Program-made: the position numbers and the translations under genes
Source of the DNA: Lamellibrachia columna
Taxonomy: Eukaryota; Annelida; Polychaeta; Sabellida; Siboglinidae
DNA: 64,000 nt
Direction: 5' to 3'
Assembly: GCA_963662155.1 (NCBI GenBank)
Contig: OY759262.1
Span: 60,647,010 to 60,711,009 of the forward strand
Shown here: in pieces, positions 47,991 to 59,900 of the stretch
How positions within the stretch are numbered: the stretch's first letter is position 1
Layout of the letters: every line of letters begins with the position of its first letter
The notes under the pieces: generated by a model
What the model was told of the DNA's origin: nothing
What the model saw: the letters and a program-made list of their open reading frames with translations, nothing else
Database searches by the model: none

Positions 47991-50900
47991 TGTGCAAGGT
48001 TAAATTAGACCTCTGATGTAGCAGCCATCTATAATGTGACTGTCAAATAAATATGTGTCTAAAGAGCTAATGAGTAATTAAGTACGTGTCTAAATATCTA
48101 ATGTTGCGTACTATTTTTATAAAAAGGTAGAAGTGCCAACTTAAACAACAAAACGTTTAATAGTAGTTGTGGTAATATCTAGTCAAATAAAATCATTAAT
48201 CCAAGTTCCAACTACATTGACATAGTCATTTTATACTTGAAACTGATCAGCACTTGAACAATGATTTTATGTTACTGTTCTAATTTACATGTAATTATGA
48301 ATGATATGCATGTTTATGTGCTGATAATTAATGACCCAATATGACAGAGGTAGGAAAGAGAAAGGTAACACCTTCTGTAGAAATGTAGTCTCTCCGTATA
48401 CAGGAGAAAGTGCGTCTTCCCGTGGAAGAAATGGGTACGCGATCGGGAGATGTGCTTGTCACTCGAATACCTACAAACAGGGATATGTCAGATACAGGCA
48501 CTGAAATAAGTAGACAAACATTTCTTGTCAAATGATACAAATAAAAATCTGAGACATTTGTTCAAAACTGCACTTCAACCCTAAATCCTTGACAGTCCCC
48601 CGCAGTAAGTATCACACCCACCACCCTGGTATAAAGACCACCTCAGTAATAAGGTTCTCTAGCTCTTCTATTTAATTCTGACTACACCCACAGGTGTAGT
48701 TTATGTTGCCAGTAAGCCTGGTCATAGTTGTGAGGTTCTACCAGGTATGCACTTTTAATAACCTGCTAGTACGACCAATGTGACCTACTCGCATATTGAC
48801 ATGAAGTCAAGGTCGTGCTTCTTGAAGTAGTTGCGCAGTCTCACATAGTCAAAGTATGACGGCACAAAGATCATCGTGTGTGACATCAGACTATCGCGGT
48901 ACTGAGGCAACACCTGCACACGAAACAGGACAATACTTCATCTTCTAACATCTAAATCTACTAATTCTACCTATAAGGTTCCAGGGCCCACATTTTAGAA
49001 AGACTTATGTAACTGAAGTTTTCAATGACTATGGGGGTCACTCATGAAATATCGAATATCAAAATAACTGTCTTGGATGAGATTCAATGTGGATTATGTA
49101 ATATTTCAGTAGACCTATTTAGTATTTAGCACATTGGATAATATTTACCCAGATATTCCCTGAACCCCCGGGACAGCTTTGCCACTATATTAAAAACAAA
49201 TTGAGTTACAGTCGTAGATCTTTCGAGAATATTCGCCCAGGTGTTCATTACAATCATTGATCTCTTTCTCATAACCAACAGGGCACGATGTTTAACGACT
49301 GAACAAGTAAAGCACCCAACATCTCCTGGACACAACACGTGACAATTAAAGAACTACACATGGAAACACCAAATATATCAGAGACAATCAGATGGATGCG
49401 AACCTGAGCAGGTGACTGCTCCAGAAGTAAAGACGTGGTGAGAGCTGGTTACTTGGCAACCAAAGCACGGAGAAGAGAAGACCAGGGAGACAGTGGAGAC
49501 CAGGGGGCCCAAGGAGACCATGGAGACCGTAGAGTCCATGGAGACCTTGAAGACCGTGGAGACCATGGAGTCCATGGAGTCCATGGAGACCATGGAGTCC
49601 ATGGAGACCGTGGAGTCCATGGAGACCGTGGAGTCCATGGAGACCGTGGAGTCCATGGAGACCATGCCTAACTTATCCAAACCTACTCGCATCTGAATTC
49701 AGTACAACAGTTCATGTACTTGAAAAGACTATACAGGACAAATACCAATGGTGATTTATGGTGAACAACAATTATGGGACCCTTCCTTCGGATGACAGAT
49801 GATCATGAAAATTAAACCGAATGCCCCGTAAAACACCCCAATAAAATGTGTTTGAATGCCCCATAAACATGCTAAAATAACATTTATATAAATAACCCAT
49901 AACACCATTCAACAAATTCATCCTTACTTAGCCTGGCGTACCTTTGTTGTGAACTGTTCAAACCTGGCATCTGGCAGAGAGGCAAAGTTGTCCGCCTGCA
50001 CACGCTGAAACACCTGTGGCAGTGTCGTCACTATCTCACAGATGGAACCTGTGGTTGGGGACTTTGGAACGAGGATCTTCCCTCCATAATGTATAAGAAT
50101 TATGGGAAACAACACATAAATGTAAAGGTTTGCTTTCCAAGGCACATGGCCACCTCTCTCATCGTCCACCTCTCTCCCACAATCCTTCATGCAACATTCA
50201 ACTGGATAATGAGTGTTACTGTCAAACCAGGGTTTAAAGAAATTTAAATAGGCTTTCATTTGCAACTAAAATAATAACATTTTCCTAGGCAATCAAAAGG
50301 ACAGAATAAAAGTCTCATTTGTCTGTTAAACAATATATCACAAATACCAAATTAAGTTATTATCTATAAAATTAAAACAATTATTTATTATCTATAAAAT
50401 TAAAACCTGATATCACGAAACTAACCTATTATAAAGATTTAGTCATTATGTATATAATGAGAAAACAAATAATTACTTACAAATTGAAACAACAAAGTAA
50501 CTGTCTATGATGCATAGAACATGTTGACTGGGCAACAAGACAAGTTTAACAAGTGGAAGTAAAGGATATTATGGCAGTGTTTGTTGAAGACAGAGTTGAT
50601 TTCTGGTGTGACGATGCTGCTCAGAATCACTGTCTGACGGTAATATTTTCCCCTGTAAAAACAAATCGACATGCACACAGCCTTACTAACTCAATATTTT
50701 TGATTAACTATTCAATTTGATAAGAATATTTTAATACAGTTTAACAAAATACCTGTATTTACATTCATAAACACAAAAATTCATATTAGAATACTTCCTA
50801 AAATATTTGACCCAAGTCTGTTCCTCACTGACCACTGATGCTCATAAGTATACTGGTCAACAACAAAAGACCCAAGAATACGAACCAGCCATTGAGGGTC

Positions 50901-53900
50901 CAGTTGCGAACCCGAGAGAAGTCGACACCGTGACTCTCCTTGGGCTGCAGATGGAGGTGGGACGTGAGATGCTGCAACGGAACATCAATACATGCACGAG
51001 TTGATCAAGTACAGACATTGCATCTGGTGCTGTGCAATCTCTCAGACTCACTTCGGGCTGAGCAGTTTGATTCTATTTAGAGACTGATTCAATAAAGTGG
51101 CTAATGTTTAACATGGCGGGAATAGGGAATGGTGCCATCCCAGCCAAAACCAATCAGTGTTATGGTTCTTTTACAAATAACACAAATAGCAATAGGGCAA
51201 TAAAATAAAAGTTTTGGCAACGAATAATAAGCTGCATGAAACTGTTAACATACGGCCCTTATATGGCAATGCAGATGAAACCTCAGCAGTAACTGAAATG
51301 CGCTGGAACCAGTGAGGGGCGAGAGACAGGAAAGAAGGTGGGAGAAAAAGCATGAGAAAGAGTAGATGAGGAGAGGAGGTGGGAAAGAGAGGGAGATTGT
51401 CACCTGTATGTGATCCCAGTTCTGCATTAGGTAGATATCCATCTGGTCGAAGATGAGTATTTCTATGGATGAGAGGAAGTCAAAGTCACGATCAGCCTCC
51501 CTGCAACAACAACAGCACCATGATCATAATGGTATGACACTTCGGTCTACGTACCATGCCACAATGAACGATTTTATTCTAAGAAAGTCCTCTGCCGTTG
51601 TGGGAATGATGCTCTACACTCTTGTTATTAGCCTAAAGTATCTATCAAGATATAAAAACATTTTCTTAATTTTCTAGTACAGCATGTATTAGAATTTCTA
51701 GACTTCCTACAAAACAACACTGGACACGTATTCCAGGTAAGCTACAATGGCACAACCCTTAATGTTACATACCCATCTGTGCCTCCTACAAGGCGAATAC
51801 AACCACGGGGGGTCTCAAAATCCCACTTACCCCTCTGCTCCGATGATGGTGCGTAGCCCGAGCGGAGAAGCCAGGATGATGTCGGAGTTGTAGAACTCGG
51901 TGTAGAGTTTGAGTGTTTTCTTGGAGACAGAGACACCGATGCGGAAGTGATCTTCAGTGTTGCCGGCAAATATCGCCTCATAATCCTCTGTCAAGACATA
52001 TATGTATAACAAGGTTAGTTACACAGGTCTCAATAAATCTTCTTTATGTGGATACAGAATTTAAAGTGCTTCCTGTATATACATATAGATATACCGTATT
52101 CACCTATTAAGTGTCACAAATTGTGTGCTAATTAGCGCACACTAAACTATTTATGCTAGATTCTTCTCCAGGTATGTAAAGCTATTGATCATACAAGTCT
52201 ATGCACCAACAAATGAAGCCAACGTCGAAGATAAAGACAATTTCTACGAACAGCTTCAGACAATTGTGGACAGTGTTCATAAGCATGACATACTCCTAGT
52301 AATGGGGGATTTAAATGCCAAAGTTGGAGAAGACAACGAAGGATATGACAACATAATAGGAAGCCATGGAGTAGGTGAAAGAAATGACAATGTAGAAAGA
52401 CTTGTTGACTTCTGCGGACTCAATAACCTCGTGGTAACAGGTACCATTTTTCCACATAAACTGATACATAAACAGACATGGACATTTCCAGGAGGAAAGA
52501 CAAAGAATCAAATAGACCATGTGTTAGTGAGCATGCAACACCGGACATCAGTAATGGACACTAGGGCCATGAGAGTAGCCGACATTGCGAGCGACCACCA
52601 AATAGTGCGATAAAAAATCAAGCTGAAACTAAAGAGAAAACAAAAGAACAAGGCGATCAGAAAGAAATTTTACATAATTAAGTTACAGCAACCAGCTATT
52701 AAAGCCCAATTCTCACTGAAGTTGCGCAACAAATATGATATATTACAAGACTACGACGAAACAGACGGAAGAAGTTGAGAAACAATAGCAAGACTTTGAG
52801 GCTGCATACAAAGAAACAGCTCAAGAAGTACTCGGGTACAAAAAGAAAGGGCAAAAACCATGGATCAGTAAGGAGTCGTGGGAGTTAGTAGAAGAGAGAA
52901 AACGACTGAAGAACAACATCGAGCAGACAAAGTCAGATAGGATTAAGCAGAATTACATGGATAAATATAGGTGTAAAGACAAAGAAGTGAAGAAGAGCAT
53001 GAGACAAGACAAGAGGAAGTGGGTCGACCACCTTGCCATGGAAGCAGAGAAAGCAGCACGTAATGGAAGAATGAAAGAAGTGTATGATATTACAAAAACC
53101 CTCAGTAATGACAAACGTAAGACAACAAATGCTGTGAAAGACAAATGTGGAAATTTAATAACAGAAGGATTGGCCAGAAGGAAGCGATGGAAAGAACACT
53201 TTGAGGAAATCCTTAATAGACCTATACCTGATGACCCTGTAACAGATGTGGAGATAGATCCGATCATAAATGAAATTAGCACTGACCCAATAACAAAAGC
53301 AGACATTAGAACAGCGCTAAGGAAGATGAAAAACGGGAAAGCAGGGGGCAAGGACAAAATTACAGCAGAATTATTAAAAGCAGACATGAATACAACAGAA
53401 AAATGGCTTGTCAAATTATTCAGAACATTTTGGGAACAAGAGAAACTGCCAAATACGTGGAAGCAGGGACTGATCGTTAAAATACCAAAGAAAGGTGACC
53501 TTACAGAGTGCGGGAATTGAAGGAATTACTTTGACATCTGTTCCTAGTAAAGTATTCGGAAGAGTACTCATTGACAGAATAAGAGATGGAGTTAACAGCA
53601 AGTTGAGAGACGAACAAGCAGGTTTCAGAAGTGGGAGAGGCACAGTAGAACAGATATTTATTTTATGAAATATTACAGAACAGGTAGTGGAATGGCAGGC
53701 AAAAAGCATTTGACTCAGTGCACCGAGAGAGTCTATGGAAAATTATGGAGAGCTATGGAATTCCATGCAAGATAATCCACATGGTACAGATGTTATATGA
53801 AGATAGTGAATGTGCAGTATTAGACGAAGGTGAGGAATCTGAGTGGTTCAAGGTCAAAACTGGAGTTAAACAAGGAGATGTAATGTCTGGATTTATCTTC

Positions 53901-56900
53901 TTGATAGTAGTGGACTGGATGATGAGAAACACAACAGCAGGAAACAAAACAGGGATAAGATGGAACTTCACGTCAAAACTAGAGGACCTGGACTTTGCCA
54001 ATGACATAGTACTCATGTCATCATGCTACACACACATGCAAACAAAGACAAGACAACTGAATCAATTTGCAGCAAGGACAGGACTAAGAATAAATAAAAA
54101 GAAAACTCAAATATTGAGGATAAACAGCAAATGCGAAAACAGAATACTAATCAATGATCAAGAGCTAAAGGAAGTGGACAAGTATAACTACCTGGGTGCT
54201 AACATCAGTAAGCAAGGAGGAGGCGGCGATGACATTGTTAACAGAATTCATAAAGCGAGGGTATCCTTCAGGAAACTAAAGCAAATAAGGAGTTCAAATA
54301 TATACACATTCAGATCTAAATTGAGGCTTTTTAACACACTTGTTAAACCACTGTTGTTGTTGTATAGAAGTGAAACATGGAAAATTAACGAAGGAGACAA
54401 CAGAAAGTTAGATACATTTTTTTCAATCCTACAAATTAGATGGCCATACGTTGTATCAAAACGAGATATTCTTGCAAAAACAAAATTGAAGACAATCAGC
54501 ACTGAGGTCAAGTTAAGAAGATGGAAGTGGGTAGGACATATCCTACGAATGGACAAGAACAGCAAATGTGAGACTGCATTGACATGGACGCCTGAAGGTA
54601 GAAGAAAGGTTGGTCGACCAAAGACAATGTGGCGATCAACTATTGAAAATGAAAGACGCATACTGGGGTGGAGCAGCTGGAACGAAGCCAGACAGAGCTG
54701 ACAGAGCGAGCTGGAGGAGATTCACTTCGGCCTTAAGCCCGCCGCACACCGCCCGATTGTCTACGATCCGACGCATCTCGACCGTCACAGCGTAGACAAT
54801 CGGGCGTAATCGGGGCGGTGTGCGTGTGCCTACGACTAGGATTCCCCAGTCTTACGACTGATGCTGACTGGCAATCTTGAACAATCGGGCGGTGTGCAGC
54901 ACTTCCCGACTTTGATTTTCGAATCGTAAGGAATTACCCAATCAGAGAACAGAAGTGGTAATTAGATTCTTGGGAAAATGGCCGATTTCTGGTGTGAGAT
55001 TACAGAATTCGCCCTTGTCGATATGCGGCAAAATCGGCCTTGTTTGTTTGATTGTTCTTCACAGTGTTACTCAAATAGAAACGCAAAAGCAAAGGCCTTA
55101 AACGAGATCACCAAAAAATATTCGCTTCATTACTATTAGTATTACTGCAATACTGCCTACTTGACGACTTGATTTTTCCTGCTAATATTATTATAATGTA
55201 AAAGCATGTACAATCTATTCTACTAGGGCTAGGCACCGTACTAAAGTAACTGGCACCGAACATAGCCATAGGCATAGCCTAGCGCTAGGCCCGGTATCAG
55301 AGGCAGAGGGGTCTATCTTATCGACTGAATTAAAAATAATGTTTCAAAGTATTCCTAAATACGGTATGTTTTTGTATAGTCTGACCTGGCGAGGGCTATA
55401 TTAAACTCGTCTTACCTTGTTTTGCGATTCTACTAGTAATTATTCGCTGAAATCCACCTGTTGCCAGGCTTAAAACGTCTAGCACTTTGCAAAATAAGTG
55501 TTTTAAATTACCTCGAACATCGAAGTCGAGATCAACAATCCGGCTGTGGCACAGTCCAAAATACGTCGAAGGGAAAATAGCTTTGATGGGAACACAATTT
55601 GTTTGCTCTAGCTGCACAAAATTGTGGGTGATCAAATGAATTCATACAGAAACATATGTATTTACTTTAGAGAACATAAAAAAAATGAACAGCGAACATC
55701 GACGTAAAGCTGACACCCATCTGAAAAATGTACGTGGCTGTGGACCCAATACAATGTGACTAATTGTGTTATCCGACGGCTTGTCTGTGTCTCGGAGGGC
55801 AATATATGCAAAGGGAGCATGTCGTGTTTTATTAATATTTATGATTGTGTCCAAAAAAAAATGGTCAAGGTATTTTGTCAGATTTGGACTCGGCCCCAAA
55901 TAATCTATGAAAAAAACAACTTTATGTTACAAAAACAATGTATGCCCCTCCACTATATCAGTCAGTACCATAATCTGACGTATTTACAAGACACACATAC
56001 TATCCTGCCCGTAGCGTGTTTGATTTGGGGAGCGTATGTTTTTCCAAAACCTCGAGCTGCACACCCCCTTGAGGTTCCTATAAAACCTCCAAGACCACCC
56101 CCGAGACTTTCAACAGCACCCCTTGAAGCTCCAAAAAATTTCAACTGGACCACCTTTGAGGCTCCTAAAAATGTCCAACTGTCCCCCCCCTGGTCCCTGA
56201 GATTTCCAACAGCACCACTTGCCTTGAGGCTCCCAAAACCTGCAATTGTACCCCCTTGAGGCCCCCAATAGCACCCCTTGAGGCTCCCAAAAAATTCCAA
56301 CTGCACCCCTTGAACTGAACTCCTTTCCCTCGAGCGGAACTCTTTAGCCTCAGTGGGGGTGTGTGTATGCACACATCGCTTCCCCAATCCAGCCTAGGGG
56401 CCTATACTATGGATTTATGGCTAGCCACGTAAATCACGACTGACAGCTACCCAACTCGTGTGGAATCATTACGTGATGATAATTGTTATTGGAGTTGTTG
56501 ATCCTCCCAGACCTATACACATGTTATATTATAATGCATATTTGTAAATTTCAGTGAATGACGTCAGCAAACAAATAATGTCACTCAGAACACAATTCTC
56601 GAGACTGTCCAAGCCTGCACCAAGTGGGAGTGGCACACCCTACGTTTCTTGTCCCTCTTTCGTCTCCGTTTCAGCAACCTATTGATGACGCATATCCTTA
56701 AAACGTTGGCAATTGCCTGCACACTTTTCTCCACGGACGGCGCCATATTGTTGAAGTTCGGATACAAACAGAAAGATGGCGGCCAGTGTTTTATAAGAAT
56801 AACGCCAGGTTTATATATCCAGGTGTGAACAATCATAGCGGTGTGCTTGGTTGGGCTACGACGGTTGAGATGCGTCGCAGCATAGACAATCGGGCGGTGT

Positions 56901-59900
56901 GCGGCTAGCTTTATGGGCCACTGGGCCCAAAGAGGATAGCTGAGGTGAGACTGCTTGTAAAAACTATGATGAAATTAATTCCACCAGATGGCACCACACA
57001 ACACCATGTTGTACAAACTCCCACCAATGGCGCCACTAACCATTTTTCTATTGCCACAACTTACATTTGATGTGTACATCTTTAATTTCATTCTCTCAAT
57101 TTCAGTTGCATACAATTGTGATAGTTTTTGCATTGAAAATGTTTATGTTTTTTATATTACGCAGTCAAGTACACAGTTGCAATGACGTATCAATTCATAA
57201 ACAACAACTGTGCTGCCCGGCGAACCTTTTGTTCATTTTGAACTAACACTCAAGTTTTGCCAGTGGTGATACGCTAAGTGGCGCCACTGTCGGGGAGTGT
57301 GCATGTTGTAAACACTGCAAATAGCTGTAATAGGTAGAATATGGTACTGCCACAAGAACACAGGTGTTGACTGGCAACCAGCTGTAATAGGTACACTATG
57401 GTACTGCCACAAGAGCACAGGTGTTGACTGGCAACCAGCTGTAATAGGTACACTATGGTACTGCCACAAGAGCACAGGTGTTGACTGGCAACCAGCTGTA
57501 ATAGGTACACTATGGTACTGCCACAAGAGCACAGGTGTTGACTGGCAACCAGCTGTAATAGGTACACTATGGTACTGCCACAAGAGCACAGGTGTTGACT
57601 GGCAACCAGCTGTAATAGGTACACTATGGTACTGCCACAAGAGCACAGGTGTTGAGTAGCAACCAGCTGTAATAGGTAGAATATGGTACTGCAACAAGAA
57701 CACAGGTGTTGACTGGCAACCAGCTGTAATAGGTACACTATGGTACTGCCACAAGAGCACAGGTGTTGACTGGCAACCAGCTGTAATAGGTACACTATGG
57801 TACTGCCACAAGAGCACAGGTGTTGACTGGCAACCAGCTGTAATAGGTACACTATGGTACTGCCACAAGAGCACAGGTGTTGACTGGCAACCAGCTGTAA
57901 TAGGTACACTATGGTACTGCCACAAGAGCACAGGTGTTGACTGGCAACCAGCTGTAATAGGTACACTATGGTACTGCCACAAGAGCACAGGTGTTGAGTA
58001 GCAACCAGCTGTAATAGGTAGAATATGGTACTGCAACAAGAACACAGGTGTTGACTGGCAACCAGCTGTAATAGGTACACTATGGTACTGCCACAAGAGC
58101 ACAGGTGTTGACTGGCAACCAGCTGTAATAGGCATTACACAAATAGTAGAAAATGTAAAGTCTATTTCTTTGCAAGCACAGCTCTGGATTGAACAAGAAA
58201 CATGTACACAAACACATGTTGATTTGGAAAGCCCGCCTCATTTGTGCACTGGGGGAATGCTAGTGACCCCCCCTTTGTTTGCTGGGGTAATATAAAGACC
58301 CACTTCCCTATTTCGTAGGAGGAATAAAAAAACAACCTTTGTTTCCTGGAGGAAGTCAACGACCTGTCTCCTTTGTTTCCTGGAGGAAGTCAACGACATG
58401 TCTGCTTTGTTTCCTGGAGGAAGTCAACGACATGTCTCCTTTGTTTCCTGGAGGAAGTCAATGACCTGTCTCCTTTGTTTCCTGGAGGAAGTCAACAACA
58501 TGTCTCCTTTGTTTCCTGTAGGAAGTCAATGACCTGTCTCCTTTGTTTCCTGGAGGAAGTCAATGACCTGTCTCCTTTGTTTCCTGGAGGAAGTCAATGA
58601 CCTGTCTCCTTTGTTTCCTGGAGGAAGTCAACAACATGTCTCCTTTGTTTCCTGGAGGAAGTCAATGACCTGTCTCCTTTGTTTCCTGGAGGAAGTCAAC
58701 GACATGTCTGCTTTGTTTCCTGGAGGAAGTCAACGACATGTCTCCTTTGTTTCCTGGAGGAAGTCAATGACCTGTCTCCTTTGTTTCCTGGAGGAAGTCA
58801 ACGACATGTCTGCTTTGTTTCCTGGAGGAAGTCAATGACCTGTCTCCTTTGTTTACTGTAGGAAGTCAATGACCTGTCTCCTTTGTTTCCTGGAGGAAGT
58901 CAACGACCTGTCTCCTTTGTTTACTGGAGGAAGTCAACGACCTGTTTCCTTTGTTTACTGGAGGAAGTCAATGACCTGTCTCCTTTGTTTCCTGGAGGAC
59001 TTAGACACTTCATTAGTTTCAGGGGAAAACTTGAAGATCGACATGCTTTGTTTCCTGAAGGAATTTAAACACCCATCGCCTTTGTGCCTTGGGGGAATTT
59101 AATGACCCACCTCCCTTTGGTCCCTTTGGCTTGTCCTCTTCCTTACAGCCGTAGTCGTCATAGAAACGTTTCTTGTTCATCACACAGGTCTGATCAACAC
59201 AAGAGCAATGTTAGTGATTTAATGATAAACAGCAAATTATTAAAGTTCACTAGAAATTCCAAGCAGACATATGCAAAAGCACATGTTTATTCAGTCACCT
59301 GTGGTTTGGAAAAAATTCATAGTTGATCAAAGATAGACTTTATAGTTGTCAACATGCTATCAAACAGATGTTTATCTTATACATAGACAGTGTATTTATG
59401 ACAGACAATACCTTTAGGGTAACAAATGTTAAAAATATCATTCAGACCATTATAATTGTATAATATAATAATAACCTCCATCGCTTTATTTAGAAATATT
59501 TCATAATTTGTTAAATAATTTACAGGGTTGTATTAAATGCTGTTCAATGGAGTGGTCAAATTGCAAAGCTGTGACTGTTGATGCCATTAGGACATATTTT
59601 CATAAAACTCCCTACAAATCTTTTTTGTCAAAATCGTATAATTATTAAAGAATTTAGCTATCAGTCCACAGCAATTAAAATATATAAAGAAAAATAGTTT
59701 TGTTTAACTAAAATTCCAACACTGCCACACATGGTTAAAGTGTCCCAAGAACAAATGAACTGCTAAATACAGTGAAGAACAGAGAGTGACCCCACCTGTT
59801 CCTCGGACATCAGCAGACTGGACAGCAGCTTGACCACTCGCAGAGCGGAGTCCTTGAAGGGCAACACCATGAGCACCTTGGGTCTGGTCAAGCCCTGGTC

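Larger units (their letters stand above)
50653..51830. other. UTP25 short introns around the pseudo-DEAD exons
   Basis: Apart from the exons at 50882-50971 and 51404-51500 the sequence is unique and AT-rich, with a purine tract near 51315-51395. Confidence 0.6.
54736..56910. mobile_element. PIF/Harbinger-like DNA transposon (2175 bp), degenerate
   Basis: Terminal inverted repeats: left AGCCCGCCGCACACCGCCCG, right (reversed) AGCTAGCCGCACACCGCCCG, both continuing ATTGTCTA. A TTA target duplication flanks it (54733-54735 and 56911-56913). Just inside the left end, the TIR-like CCGCACACCGCCCG motif recurs in part (54805-54825, 54885-54900). TTA duplications, a MADF-like ORF and a basic PIF-like ORF fit the Harbinger superfamily. 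It sits inside the coding end of the non-LTR element, so it is younger. Confidence 0.85.

Noticed and set aside
49435..49671. Collagen-like GDRGVHGD frame
   Set aside because: An 18-bp repeat in a UTP25 intron, antisense to the gene, without unique collagen flanks.
57233..58135. Minus-strand 300-codon frame with 19-residue repeats, Cys-rich
   Set aside because: Direct translation of the 57-bp array in a UTP25 intron; a second frame is equally open.
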